From Streptomyces chartreusis NRRL 3882 (GTDB lineage: Bacteria; Actinomycetota; Actinomycetes; Streptomycetales; Streptomycetaceae), in the NCBI RefSeq assembly GCF_900236475.1, contig NZ_LT963352.1, positions 6,266,001-6,330,000 of the forward strand: a stretch of DNA of 64,000 nt, in the 5' to 3' direction. The position numbers were made by a program, and so were the translations under genes. Of this stretch, positions 16,720-25,548 are shown one piece after another. Below the pieces are notes generated by a model that saw only the letters and a list, made by a program, of their open reading frames with translations, did not search any database and was not told where the DNA came from. How positions within the stretch are numbered: position 1 is the first letter of the stretch; every line of letters starts with the position of its first letter.

Positions 16720-18345
16720 ATGACTAGTCAGACCACCATCGACACGACGGGGTCGGGGGGCAAGGCACCGGCGACGCCGTCGGGCGCGACGCCGGGCAAG
16801 GGGCTGCGAGGGCACCCCTGGCTCACCCTCATCACCGTCGCTGTGGGGGTCATGATGGTGGCCCTCGACGGCACCATCGTGGCCATAGCCAACCCCGCGA
16901 TCCAGAAGGACCTCGGCGCCACCTTCGCCCAGGTCCAGTGGATCACCAACGGATACTTCCTCGCCCTCGCGGTCTCCCTGATCACCGCGGGCAAGCTCGG
17001 CGACCGCTTCGGTCACCGGCAGACCTTCCTCATCGGCGTCGTCGGCTTCGCCGCCGCCTCGGGTGCCATCGGTCTGTCCGACAGCATCGCGCTGGTCGTC
17101 ACCTTCCGCGTTCTCCAGGGCCTCTTCGGCGCGCTGCTGATGCCGGCCGCGCTCGGTCTGCTGCGGGCCACCTTCCCGGCCGAGAAGCTCAACATGGCGA
17201 TCGGCATCTGGGGCATGGTCATCGGCGCGTCCACCGCCGGCGGCCCGATCCTCGGCGGCGTGCTCGTCGAACACGTCAACTGGCAGTCGGTGTTCTTCAT
17301 CAACGTGCCGGTCGGTGTCCTCGCCGTCGTCCTCGGCGTCTGGATCCTCCTCGACCACCGCGCGGAGAACGCCCCGCGCTCCTTCGACATCCTGGGCATC
17401 GCCCTGCTGTCGACCTCCGTGTTCTGCCTGGTGTGGGCGCTCATCAAGGCCCCGCCGTCCGAGTGGGGCTGGGGCGACGCCAAGACGCTGGCGTTCCTCG
17501 GCGCCTCCGTGCTGGGCTTCGCGCTGTTCGCCTTCTGGGAGACGAAGGTGAAGGAGCCGCTGATCCCGCTCGCGCTGTTCCGCTCCGTGGCGCTGTCCGC
17601 GGGCGTCGTGCTCATGGTCCTGATGGCCATCGCCTTCATGGGCGGCCTGTTCTTCGTGACGTTCTACCTCCAGAACGTGCACGGGATGAGCCCGATCGAC
17701 GCGGGTCTGCACCTGCTGCCGCTCACCGGCATGATGATCGTCGGCTCGCCACTCGCCGGCGCGATGATCACCAAGTTCGGCCCCCGCGTCCCGCTCGCCG
17801 GCGGCATGGCGCTCACCGCGATCGCCATGTACGGGATGTCCACGCTGGAGACGGACACCGGCAGCGGCATCATGTCGCTCTGGTTCGCCCTGCTCGGCCT
17901 CGGCCTCGCGCCGGTCATGGTCGGCGCGACCGAAGTCATCGTCGGCAACGCCCCGATGGAGCTGTCGGGCGTGGCGGGCGGTCTTCAGCAGGCCGCCATG
18001 CAGATCGGCGGCAGCCTCGGTACGGCCGTGCTGGGCGCCGTGATGGCGTCCAAGGTCAACAGCGACCTCGCGGGCAACTGGGAGAAGGCGGGGCTTCCGC
18101 CGCTGACGCCGGGGCAGGAGCACCAGGCGTCCGAGGCCGTCCAGGTCGGTGTCCCGCCGGTGGCGCCGGGCACGCCGGACGCGATCGCCGCGAAGATCAC
18201 GGGCGTCGCGCACGACACGTTCATCTCCGGCATGAGCGCGGCGTCCCTCGTGGCCGCCGGTGTCGCCGTGGTGGCGGTGCTGGTTGCGTTCCTCACCAAG
18301 CGCGGTGAGAACGCGGGCGCCGGCGCGGGCGCGGCGCACATCTGA
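16720..18345 (+). CDS. 14-TM MFS drug exporter (EmrB/QacA, DHA2 type)
   Basis: 541-residue proton-coupled efflux pump. The first membrane segment carries the DHA2 motif D1 (MVALDGTIVAIANPAI), then loop motif A GKLGDRFGHRQTF and motif C in ASTAGGPILGGVLVEH. Fourteen hydrophobic segments can be counted. The tail (about 440-500) has a polar insertion before the last helix. It is divergent from the TetR gene that likely regulates it. The likely role is export of a toxic or self-made small molecule. Confidence 0.92.
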   Translation: MTSQTTIDTTGSGGKAPATPSGATPGKGLRGHPWLTLITVAVGVMMVALDGTIVAIANPAIQKDLGATFAQVQWITNGYFLALAVSLITAGKLGDRFGHRQTFLIGVVGFAAASGAIGLSDSIALVVTFRVLQGLFGALLMPAALGLLRATFPAEKLNMAIGIWGMVIGASTAGGPILGGVLVEHVNWQSVFFINVPVGVLAVVLGVWILLDHRAENAPRSFDILGIALLSTSVFCLVWALIKAPPSEWGWGDAKTLAFLGASVLGFALFAFWETKVKEPLIPLALFRSVALSAGVVLMVLMAIAFMGGLFFVTFYLQNVHGMSPIDAGLHLLPLTGMMIVGSPLAGAMITKFGPRVPLAGGMALTAIAMYGMSTLETDTGSGIMSLWFALLGLGLAPVMVGATEVIVGNAPMELSGVAGGLQQAAMQIGGSLGTAVLGAVMASKVNSDLAGNWEKAGLPPLTPGQEHQASEAVQVGVPPVAPGTPDAIAAKITGVAHDTFISGMSAASLVAAGVAVVAVLVAFLTKRGENAGAGAGAAHI

Positions 18346-18458
18346 CGGTCCGATCCGGGTGTTCGCCTATCAGGGTGAACAAGGCCGCTGACCACTCCCC
18401 TCCGGCGGGCCTCGCAGGTCACAGTGGGTCAAGTCCTCCGCAGGGCATGGAGGACGGA

Positions 18459-18500
18459 CGCTGCGGCGCGCTGCCGGAGGGGGGCAGCGCGCAAGCAGCG
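18459..18500. terminator. Large GC hairpin after the exporter gene
   Basis: Inner stem GCGCGCTGCC (18466-18475) / GGCAGCGCGC (18483-18492), 7-nt loop. Outer stem CGCTGC (18459-18464) / GCAGCG (18495-18500) after a small bulge. A smaller stem GTCCTCC/GGAGGAC lies just upstream (18433-18455). The rest of the 234-bp gap shows no convincing gene. Confidence 0.6.
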
Positions 18501-18579
18501 GGATTGAGGCCCGATGTGGGGGTACTCGCCATGTCGTACCCGAACCGAACCCCAACCGACTGAGGGTTTACGGGAGTTG

Positions 18580-18891
18580 ATGATGGCGAGCTTCGGACAC
18601 GGTACGCGCAGGCACCCCCGCTCACGTGGCCGGACGTGGTCACGGACCGGGCCGGATCGCGCGACGCTCGGAATCATCGGAGTCATCTGCGCGGTCGCCG
18701 GATTCTTCGTGCTGGGGATCATCCTCGGCCCCGTGGCGATCGTCTGCGGCTGGCTCGCCATGGGCCGCACCTGGGCGGGCTCCCGCCCGGCCACGGCCGT
18801 GGTCGCCCTGGTCCTGGGCGCCATCGACACGCTCCTGGCCGTCATCTGGCTGGCCGGAGCGACGACCCCGGGCAACGGCATGCTGTTCTGA
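18580..18891 (+). CDS. Small DUF4190-like membrane protein
   Basis: About 103 residues from ATG ATG at 18580/18583, placed after CGGGAG. A basic N-terminus (FGHGTRRHPRSRGRTW) is followed by two hydrophobic helices (TLGIIGVICAVAGFFVLGII and AVVALVLGAIDTLLAVIWLA). GWLAMGRTW lies between them, the pattern of DUF4190 proteins. Likely a two-helix inner-membrane protein of unknown function. Its 3' end faces the potassium channel gene, with a terminator between. Confidence 0.75.
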   Translation: MMASFGHGTRRHPRSRGRTWSRTGPDRATLGIIGVICAVAGFFVLGIILGPVAIVCGWLAMGRTWAGSRPATAVVALVLGAIDTLLAVIWLAGATTPGNGMLF

Positions 18892-18925
18892 CCCCATGCC
18901 GTCCCCGCCCGGGGAAGTGAGGGAG

Positions 18926-18951
18926 GGGCCCCCGGCGTCAGCCGGGGGCCC
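18926..18951. terminator. Bidirectional terminator hairpin
   Basis: Perfect 11-bp stem GGGCCCCCGGC (18926-18936) / GCCGGGGGCCC (18941-18951) with GTCA loop, between the convergent DUF4190-like and channel genes. Confidence 0.85.
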
Positions 18952-18960
18952 ACCTTCATG

Positions 18961-19695
18961 TCACCTCACCGACGTTTCCTTCAGCGCCGCCAACTCCCCC
19001 CGCAGCGCCCGTACCTCCTCCGTCAGCTCCCGGATCGCCTCCGTCTGCCGCCGCTCCTCCACATCGTCCTTCTCGAACCGCGCGATGAACCACGCCGCGA
19101 TGTTCGCCGTCACCACACCCAGCAGGGCGATCCCGGACAGCATCAGCCCCACCGCGAGCATCCGCCCCAACCCGGTCGTCGGCGCATGATCCCCGTACCC
19201 CACGGTCGTCATCGTCGTGAACGACCACCACACCGCGTCACCCAGCGTCCGGATGTTCCCGTCCGGCGCGTCCCGCTCCACCGACAGCACCGCCAGCGAC
19301 CCGAACATCAGCAGACCGACCACCGCACCGGCGACATACGTCGTGAGCCTTATCTGCGAGGCCATCCGCGCCCGCTGCCCGACCAGCAGCAGCGTCGACA
19401 CCAGCCGCAGCAACCGCATCGGCTGAAGCATCGGCAGCACCACCGCGCCCAGGTCGAGCCAGTGCGTCCGTACGAACACCAGCCGCTGCTCGGCGAGCGC
19501 GAGCCGTATGGCGTAGTCGAGCGCGAACGCGCCCCACACCACCCACTCGACGGCCGTGCACACCTCCACCACGTCCCGGCTCGCGTCGGGCCGGACGATC
19601 GGCACGGCGTAGGCGACGGCGAACGCCAGGGCCAGGCCGAAGAGGGGGCGCTGCGTGTGCTGTTCCCAACGGTGTCGGGCCGACTGCTGCTGCAT
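18961..19695 (-). CDS. Potassium channel, voltage-sensor-like with C-terminal coiled coil
   Basis: 244 residues, starting at MQQQSARHRW. About six hydrophobic segments are present. A short S4-like helix with spaced arginines (MRLLRLVSTLLLVGQRAR, about 93-110) precedes the pore helices. The selectivity filter is TTVGYGD (163-169). The C-terminal tail is a charged coiled coil (RRQTEAIRELTEEVRALRGE) likely to tetramerise the channel. It lacks the RCK domain. The longer frame start adds only 13 residues without a ribosome site. Located at the plasma membrane; gating signal unknown. Confidence 0.88.
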   Translation of the reverse strand: MQQQSARHRWEQHTQRPLFGLALAFAVAYAVPIVRPDASRDVVEVCTAVEWVVWGAFALDYAIRLALAEQRLVFVRTHWLDLGAVVLPMLQPMRLLRLVSTLLLVGQRARMASQIRLTTYVAGAVVGLLMFGSLAVLSVERDAPDGNIRTLGDAVWWSFTTMTTVGYGDHAPTTGLGRMLAVGLMLSGIALLGVVTANIAAWFIARFEKDDVEERRQTEAIRELTEEVRALRGELAALKETSVR

Positions 19696-19716
19696 GGCCG
19701 AATCGTAGAAAACGTG

Positions 19717-19762
19717 AAGGGGTGGTGTGCCCACGGTGTACCCGTGAGGCTCACCACCCCTT
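19717..19762 (-). terminator. aceE terminator with T-run
   Basis: 11-bp stem AAGGGGTGGTG (19717-19727) / CACCACCCCTT (19752-19762). On the minus strand it is followed by CACGTTTTCTACG, a short T-run. It lies 17 bp beyond the aceE stop, overlapping the promoter zone of the channel gene. Confidence 0.75.
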
Positions 19763-19778
19763 GACAGGGTCTGACGAG

Positions 19779-22526
19779 TTACGCGTCGCCGCCCGCGACC
19801 CCCGGGTCGGCCGCCGACACGTCGAGCAGCTGGTACCGGTCGATGGCCTGCTTGAGCACCGACCGGTCGACCTTGCCCTCACGGGCCAGCTCGGTGAGCA
19901 CCGCCACCACGATCGACTGCGCGTCGATGTGGAAGAAGCGGCGGGCAGCGCCCCGCGTGTCCGCGAACCCGAAACCGTCCGCGCCGAGCGACTGGTACGT
20001 CTGCGGCACCCAGCGCGCGATCTGGTCCGGAACCGATCGCATCCAGTCGGACACGGCCACGACCGGGCCCTGCGCATCGGCCAGCTTCCGCGTCACGTAC
20101 GGCACCCGCTGCTCCTCCTCGGGGTGCAGCAGGTTGTGCTCCTCGCAGGCCACGGCCTCGCGCCGCAGCTCGTTCCAGGAGGTCGCCGACCAGACGTCCG
20201 CCTTGACGTTCCACTCCTCGGCCAGGACCTTCTGCGCCTCGACCGCCCACGGCACCGCGACACCCGACGCCATGATCTGCGCCGGGATCGAGCCGGCCGT
20301 GCCCTCGCTGAAGCGGTAGACGCCCTTGATGATGCCCTCGACGTCCACGTTCTCGGGCTCGGCCGGGTGCTGGATCGGCTCGTTGTAGACCGTCAGGTAG
20401 TAGAAGACGTCCTCGCCGTGCGGGTGCTCCTCGGAGCCGCCGTACATCCGGCGCAGGCCGTCCTTCACGATGTGCGCGATCTCGAAGCCGAACGCCGGGT
20501 CGTACGCCACGCAGCCGGGGTTCGTGGAGGCCAGCAGCTGCGAGTGGCCGTCGGCGTGCTGGAGGCCCTCACCGGTCAGGGTCGTCCGGCCGGCGGTCGC
20601 GCCCAGGACGAAACCGCGGGCCAGCTGGTCGGACATCTGCCAGAACTGGTCGCCGGTGCGCTGGAAACCGAACATCGAGTAGAAGACGTAGACCGGGATC
20701 AGCGGTTCGCCATGGGTCGCGTAGGCCGAGCCGGCGGCGATCAGGGACGCCGTGCAGCCCGCCTCCGAGATGCCGTCGTGCAGCATCTGGCCGTGCGGCG
20801 CCTCCTTGTAGGCGAGCAGCAGGTCACGGTCGACCGATTCGTACTGCTGGCCGAGCGGGTTGTAGATCTTCGCGCTCGGGAAGAACGAGTCCATGCCGAA
20901 CGTGCGGTACTCGTCCGGCGCGATCAGCACGAACCGCTTGCCGATCTCCTTGTCCCGCATGAGGTCCTTGAGCAGGCGCACGAAGGCCATCGTCGTGGCG
21001 ATCGACTGCTGGCCCGAACCCTTCTTCACGGTCGCGTACGTCTTGTCCTCGGGCAGCGGCAGCGGCTTGGACCGCACGACGCGCGTGGGGACGTAACCGC
21101 CGAGCCCCCTGCGGCGGTCGTGCATGTACTGGATCTCTTCCGAGTCCCGGCCCGGGTGGTAGTACGGCGGCACGCCGGACTCCAGCTCCTTGTCCGAGAT
21201 CGGCAGGTGCAGGCGGTCGCGGAAGCGCTTGAGGTCGTCGACCGTCAGCTTCTTCATCTGGTGCGTGGCGTTGCGGCCCTCGAAGTTCGGGCCCAGCGTC
21301 CAGCCCTTGATCGTCTTGGCGAGGATCACCGTCGGCTGGCCCTTGTGCTCCACGGCCGCCTTGTACGCCGCGAAGATCTTCCGGTGGTCGTGACCGCCGC
21401 GCCCCAGGTGCAGGATCTGGTCGTCGGTCATGCCCTCGACCATCGCGCGCAGGCGGTGGTCGTCACCGAAGAAGTGGTCCCGGATGTACGCGCCCGTCTC
21501 CGTGGCGTACGTCTGGAACTGTCCGTCCGGCGTGGTGTTCATCTTGTTGACCAGCACGCCGTCGCGGTCCTGGGCGAGCAGCGGGTCCCAGGTGCGGTCC
21601 CACACCAGCTTGATCACGTTCCAGCCGGCGCCGCGGAAGATCGACTCCAGCTCCTGGATGATCTTGCCGTTGCCGCGCACCGGGCCGTCGAGGCGCTGGA
21701 GGTTGCAGTTGACGACGAACGTGAGGTTGTCCAGGCCCTCGCGGGCGGCGATGGACAGCTGGCCCAGCGACTCCGGCTCGTCCATCTCGCCGTCGCCGAG
21801 GAACGCCCACACGTGCGACTTCGAGGTGTCGGCGATCCCGCGCGCGTGCATGTAGCGGTTCATCCGCGCCTGGTAGATCGCGCCGATCGGGCCGAGGCCC
21901 ATCGACACCGTCGGGAACTCCCAGAAGTCCGGCATGAGGCGCGGGTGCGGGTACGACGACAGGCCGTACGGCGCCTTGGACTTCTCCTGGCGGAAGCCGT
22001 CCAGGTGCTGCTCGCTGAGCCGGTCCAGCAGGAAGGCGCGGGCGTAGATGCCCGGCGAGGCGTGCCCCTGGAAGAAGACCTGGTCGCCGCCGTCGCCCTC
22101 GTCCTTGCCGCGGAAGAAGTGGTTGAAGCCGACGTCGTAGAGGGAGGCGGAGGACGCGAACGTGGCGATGTGACCGCCGACGCCGATGCCGGGGCGCTGG
22201 GCCCGGGACACCATCACCGCCGCGTTCCAGCGGGTCGCGTTGAGGATCTTCCGCTCGATCTCCTCGTTGCCGGGGAAGAACGGCTCGCTCTTGGTGGGGA
22301 TGGTGTTGACGTAGTCCGTGCTGCGCATCTCCGGCACGGCCACGCGCTTCTCGCGGGCCCGCTCGATCAGCCGCAGCATCAGGTAACGGGCGCGCTCCCG
22401 GCCGCGCTCGTCGACAGCGGCGTCGAGGGAGTCGAGCCACTCCTGCGTCTCTTCGGGATCGAAGTCAGGAACCTGACTCGGAAGGCCGCCAATGATGATC
22501 GGGTTGCGATCGGATGCGGAAGCCAC
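19779..22526 (-). CDS. aceE: Pyruvate dehydrogenase E1 component, homodimeric type
   Basis: Thiamine-diphosphate enzyme that decarboxylates pyruvate and passes acetyl to the lipoyl E2 of the pyruvate dehydrogenase complex. Its 915 residues match the homodimeric AceE class rather than the alpha2beta2 type. The ThDP motif begins FLGDGEMDEPESLG near 245. Other family blocks are MPDFWEFPTVSMGLGP and the ARG-rich TIKGWTLG region. GTG start with AAGGAA seven bases upstream. It stands alone, with its own terminator and a 448-bp upstream gap; E2 is not in the window. Confidence 0.96.
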   Translation of the reverse strand: MASASDRNPIIIGGLPSQVPDFDPEETQEWLDSLDAAVDERGRERARYLMLRLIERAREKRVAVPEMRSTDYVNTIPTKSEPFFPGNEEIERKILNATRWNAAVMVSRAQRPGIGVGGHIATFASSASLYDVGFNHFFRGKDEGDGGDQVFFQGHASPGIYARAFLLDRLSEQHLDGFRQEKSKAPYGLSSYPHPRLMPDFWEFPTVSMGLGPIGAIYQARMNRYMHARGIADTSKSHVWAFLGDGEMDEPESLGQLSIAAREGLDNLTFVVNCNLQRLDGPVRGNGKIIQELESIFRGAGWNVIKLVWDRTWDPLLAQDRDGVLVNKMNTTPDGQFQTYATETGAYIRDHFFGDDHRLRAMVEGMTDDQILHLGRGGHDHRKIFAAYKAAVEHKGQPTVILAKTIKGWTLGPNFEGRNATHQMKKLTVDDLKRFRDRLHLPISDKELESGVPPYYHPGRDSEEIQYMHDRRRGLGGYVPTRVVRSKPLPLPEDKTYATVKKGSGQQSIATTMAFVRLLKDLMRDKEIGKRFVLIAPDEYRTFGMDSFFPSAKIYNPLGQQYESVDRDLLLAYKEAPHGQMLHDGISEAGCTASLIAAGSAYATHGEPLIPVYVFYSMFGFQRTGDQFWQMSDQLARGFVLGATAGRTTLTGEGLQHADGHSQLLASTNPGCVAYDPAFGFEIAHIVKDGLRRMYGGSEEHPHGEDVFYYLTVYNEPIQHPAEPENVDVEGIIKGVYRFSEGTAGSIPAQIMASGVAVPWAVEAQKVLAEEWNVKADVWSATSWNELRREAVACEEHNLLHPEEEQRVPYVTRKLADAQGPVVAVSDWMRSVPDQIARWVPQTYQSLGADGFGFADTRGAARRFFHIDAQSIVVAVLTELAREGKVDRSVLKQAIDRYQLLDVSAADPGVAGGDA

Positions 22527-22974
22527 GCTGTTCCTTACCTGTCAGAGGGCCTGCGAGGGCCGCTGTTTCGCTGTGGTCGCTGGGCGTTGTCGCTTGGGCC
22601 GCGCCGCTCCCCATGGTCCACCTCGGGGCCGTAAACGTCATCTCTACCCAGCGGTAACCCGGGCGTGGGACCGGCTCCGTGACGTATGGGGCGAATACCT
22701 TCGAGTCTCGTACCCGCAGACGATTCCCAAACGCCCAAACAGGGCAGAAAGGTGTGGTGTGCGTCACCTCGGACCATGATGGTGTGCCTGGAGTTGCGGT
22801 GACACCGCCAGGATCGTCACCGTTTCGGCGGTCTGAACGGCCGGGTACTTGCGCGATCCGCCCCGCCCGTGTGGACTACGGCCAATGCTTCGCGCACGCG
22901 CGTGGCTGAGATTCCCCCGAGCTCACAGGAGCAGGGGGAAACCGACATCCCAAGAAATGATCAGGAGGCAACCC
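22527..22974. other. 448-bp divergent intergenic region between aceE and DUF3052
   Basis: No credible gene: the short open frames here lack ribosome sites and family resemblance. Features seen are a near-perfect dyad GCGGTG-A-CACCGC (22796-22808) and a ribosome site AGGAGG just before the DUF3052 start. It is long for this genome, so it likely holds the regulated aceE promoter, which I cannot place with confidence. Confidence 0.5.
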
Positions 22975-23412
22975 GTGAGCGCGACCGCGGACCACGCGGA
23001 GGAGCGGACGAACCCTGCCGCCAGGCTGGGGTTCCAGCCCGGGCAGGTGGTCCAGGAGATCGGCTACGACGACGACGTGGACCAGGAACTCCGCGAGGCC
23101 ATCGAGGGCATCGTCGAGGGCGACCTGGTGGACGAGGACTACGACGACGTGGCCGACGCCGTTGTGCTGTGGTTCCGTGACGACGACGGCGACCTGACGG
23201 ATGCGCTGGTCGATGCCACCACGTACATCGAAGAGGGCGGCGCGATCCTGCTCCTCACGCCGAAGACCGGCCGTTCGGGCTATGTGGAGCCGAGCGACAT
23301 CTCGGAAGCCGCCACCACGGCGGGTCTGACGGCGTCCAAGAGCGTCAGCGTCGGCAAGGACTGGAGCGGCAGCCGGCTGGCGACGCCGAAGGCCGCCAAG
23401 TCGAAGCGTTAG
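22975..23412 (+). CDS. DUF3052 family protein
   Basis: 145-residue acidic protein starting at GTG (VSATADHAEERTNP), 8 bp after AGGAGG. The family core is LGFQPGQVVQEIGYDDDVD, then the acidic DLVDEDYDDVADAVVLWFRD, a domain related to ancient SAM-fold or BTB-like small proteins of unknown role. The C-terminal tail is basic (PKAAKSKR). It lies upstream of the peroxiredoxin gene on the same strand, with a hairpin between them, and is divergent from aceE. Found widely in actinobacteria; function unknown. Confidence 0.83.
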   Translation: MSATADHAEERTNPAARLGFQPGQVVQEIGYDDDVDQELREAIEGIVEGDLVDEDYDDVADAVVLWFRDDDGDLTDALVDATTYIEEGGAILLLTPKTGRSGYVEPSDISEAATTAGLTASKSVSVGKDWSGSRLATPKAAKSKR

Positions 23413-23447
23413 CCGTACGACACGTCCACGCGTCAGCCGTACGGACG

Positions 23448-23474
23448 GGGCGGGCCGGCATCGTCGGCCCGCCC
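23448..23474. terminator. Hairpin after DUF3052 gene
   Basis: Perfect 10-bp stem GGGCGGGCCG (23448-23457) / CGGCCCGCCC (23465-23474), 7-nt loop, in the 133-bp gap before the peroxiredoxin gene. Confidence 0.7.
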
Positions 23475-23545
23475 ACCGGTCTGCGCCGGTCCCTGCGTAG
23501 GGTGGGGCCCATTCGAGAAGCCCCACCGAAGGGACACCCACAACG

Positions 23546-24004
23546 ATGGCGATCCAGGTCGGCGAGAAGGCCCCCGACTTCGAGCTCAAGGACAACCACG
23601 GCGCGAGCGTCAAGCTGTCCGACTTCCGCGGTCGGAAGAACGTGGTGCTGCTCTTCTACCCCTTCGCCTTCACCGGCGTCTGCACGGGCGAGCTGTGCGA
23701 GCTGCGGGACAACCTGCCGCAGTTCTCCGACCGCGACACCCAGCTGCTCGCCGTCTCCAACGACTCCATCCACACGCTGCGCGTCTTCGCCGAGCAGGAG
23801 GGCCTGGAGTACCCGCTGCTGTCGGACTTCTGGCCGCACGGCAACGTCTCGCGCGCCTACGGCGTCTTCGACGAGGACAAGGGCTGCGCCGTGCGCGGCA
23901 CCTTCGTCATCGACAAGGAGGGCGTCGTGCGCTGGACGGTCGTCAACGGCCTGCCGGACGCGCGCGACCTGAACGACTACGTGAAGGCGCTCGACACCCT
24001 GTGA
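23546..24004 (+). CDS. Peroxiredoxin, AhpE type
   Basis: 152-residue thiol peroxidase, full length for one-Cys AhpE/BCP-like enzymes. The peroxidatic Cys is in PFAFTGVCTGELCELRD (TxxC pattern, Cys near 46), with a second Cys four residues later. The C-terminal block RGTFVIDKEGVVRW is typical. Reduces hydroperoxides in the cytoplasm. It lies just upstream of the TerD genes, which fits a stress island, but it has its own spacer and hairpin upstream. A -10-like TAGGGT lies about 45 bp before the ATG. Confidence 0.92.
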   Translation: MAIQVGEKAPDFELKDNHGASVKLSDFRGRKNVVLLFYPFAFTGVCTGELCELRDNLPQFSDRDTQLLAVSNDSIHTLRVFAEQEGLEYPLLSDFWPHGNVSRAYGVFDEDKGCAVRGTFVIDKEGVVRWTVVNGLPDARDLNDYVKALDTL

Positions 24005-24151
24005 CGCCGGTCGGGCGTCATGCGCTCGACACCCGCTGATTTGTCGGCTCCAGGGCCTGCGAGGGGCGGGAACCCGTCACTAGGATCGACTCGTTGATCC
24101 GACATCCGAGCACAACGGGGCATCCCGCCCCTGGACACCAATGGAGGACTC

Positions 24152-24727
24152 GTGGGAGTCAGCCTCAGCAAGGGCGGCAACGTATCGCTGACCAAGGAGG
24201 CGCCGGGCCTGACCGCGGTCATCGTCGGTCTGGGGTGGGACGTCCGCACCACGACCGGCACCGACTTCGACCTGGACGCCAGCGCGCTGCTGCTGAACAA
24301 CTCCGGCAAGGTCGCCAGCGACCAGCACTTCATCTTCTTCAACAACCTCAAGAGCCCGGACGGCTCCGTCGAGCACACCGGCGACAACCTCACCGGTGAG
24401 GGCGAGGGCGACGACGAGCAGATCAAGGTCGACCTCGCCACGGTTCCGGCCGACGTCGAGAAGATCGTCTTCCCGGTCTCCATCTACGACGCCGAGACCC
24501 GCCAGCAGTCCTTCGGCCAGGTCCGCAACGCGTTCATCCGCGTCGTGAACCAGGCCGGCGGCGCCGAGATCGCCCGCTACGACCTGAGCGAGGACGCCTC
24601 CACCGAGACCGCCATGGTCTTCGGTGAGCTCTACCGGCACGGCGCGGAGTGGAAGTTCCGCGCCATCGGCCAGGGCTACGCCTCGGGCCTGCGCGGCATC
24701 GCGCAGGACTTCGGCGTGAACGTCTGA
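24152..24727 (+). CDS. terD: TerD-family stress protein, copy 1
   Basis: 191 residues, the usual length. A beta-sandwich protein that binds two calcium ions. Key blocks are VSLSKGGNVSLTKEAPGL at the N-terminus, FDLDASALLL, the acidic calcium segment HTGDNLTGEGEGDDEQ (all acids kept), and the C-terminal RAIGQGYASGLRG. GTG start 5 bp after GGAGG. Tandem with a very similar copy downstream. TerD proteins act in tellurite, phage and oxidative stress tolerance near the membrane with TerC-like partners, one of which is encoded two genes on. Confidence 0.94.
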   Translation: MGVSLSKGGNVSLTKEAPGLTAVIVGLGWDVRTTTGTDFDLDASALLLNNSGKVASDQHFIFFNNLKSPDGSVEHTGDNLTGEGEGDDEQIKVDLATVPADVEKIVFPVSIYDAETRQQSFGQVRNAFIRVVNQAGGAEIARYDLSEDASTETAMVFGELYRHGAEWKFRAIGQGYASGLRGIAQDFGVNV

Positions 24728-24737
24728 GCCATCCGAA

Positions 24738-24803
24738 GGGCCCTGACGACAGGGCCCCAGGTCTTCCTGTCCGGCGCCGCACGGTTTACGTGCGGCGCCG
24801 GAC
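24738..24803. terminator. Double hairpin between the two terD genes
   Basis: First stem GGGCCCTG (24738-24745) / CAGGGCCC (24750-24757). The second is a perfect 15-bp stem GTCCGGCGCCGCACG (24769-24783) / CGTGCGGCGCCGGAC (24789-24803) with 5-nt loop. Likely a full or partial terminator separating expression of the two copies. Confidence 0.78.
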
Positions 24804-24847
24804 GTGCAGGACCACCTGAGAAACACCACCCGGGGAGGGACAGCATC

Positions 24848-25423
24848 ATGGGCGTCACGCTCGCCAAAGGGGGCAACGTCTCCCTGTCCAAGGCCGCACC
24901 GAACCTCACGCAGGTGATGGTCGGGCTCGGCTGGGACGCGCGCTCCACCACCGGAGCCCCTTTCGACCTCGACGCCAGCGCGCTGATGTGCAGCGGCGGG
25001 CGCGTGCTCGGGGACGAGTGGTTCGTGTTCTACAACCAGCTCAAGAGCCCGGACGGATCCGTGGAGCACACCGGTGACAACCTCACCGGCGAGGGCGACG
25101 GCGACGACGAGTCACTGCTGATCGACCTCTCCAAGGTGCCGCCCCAGTGCGACAAGATCGTCTTCCCCGTCTCCATCCACATGGCCGACGAGCGGAACCA
25201 GACCTTCGGCCAGGTCAGCAATGCCTTCATCCGTGTGGTGAACCAGGCGGACGGCCAGGAACTCGCCCGTTACGACCTCAGCGAGGACGCCTCCACGGAG
25301 ACCGCGATGATCTTCGGCGAGGTCTATCGCTACCAGGGCGAATGGAAGTTCAGGGCCGTCGGTCAGGGGTACGCGTCGGGGCTGCGGGGCATCGCACTGG
25401 ACTTCGGGGTCAACGTCTCGTAA
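24848..25423 (+). CDS. terD: TerD-family stress protein, copy 2
   Basis: 191 residues, the same length as the upstream copy and highly alike along its whole length (both share GEG(E/D)GDDE and the YASGLRGIA end). The core differs at DLDASALMCSGGRVLGDEWF, which introduces a Cys absent from copy 1. ATG start after GGGAGGGACAGC. This looks like a tandem duplication with divergence. Cytoplasmic, calcium-binding; it probably works with the DUF475 protein encoded next. Confidence 0.94.
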   Translation: MGVTLAKGGNVSLSKAAPNLTQVMVGLGWDARSTTGAPFDLDASALMCSGGRVLGDEWFVFYNQLKSPDGSVEHTGDNLTGEGDGDDESLLIDLSKVPPQCDKIVFPVSIHMADERNQTFGQVSNAFIRVVNQADGQELARYDLSEDASTETAMIFGEVYRYQGEWKFRAVGQGYASGLRGIALDFGVNVS

Positions 25424-25548
25424 CGCGATATGAGCAAAACTCGGGGCCCGGTGGGGTGCGAAGGGGGGACGACTAGACTTCGGCTTCAAAAGTTCGTAAA
25501 GCCGGGTACGGCGCGGGGGAGCCCCGTACACACACGATTGGGTAGCCA

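Noticed and set aside
18375..18563. 62-codon open frame after the exporter gene
   Set aside because: It spans the terminator hairpins, has no good ribosome site and no similarity that I recognise.
22679..22909. 76-codon open frame in the aceE-DUF3052 gap
   Set aside because: It overlaps another random frame and lacks a ribosome site; its composition is unlike the coding regions here.
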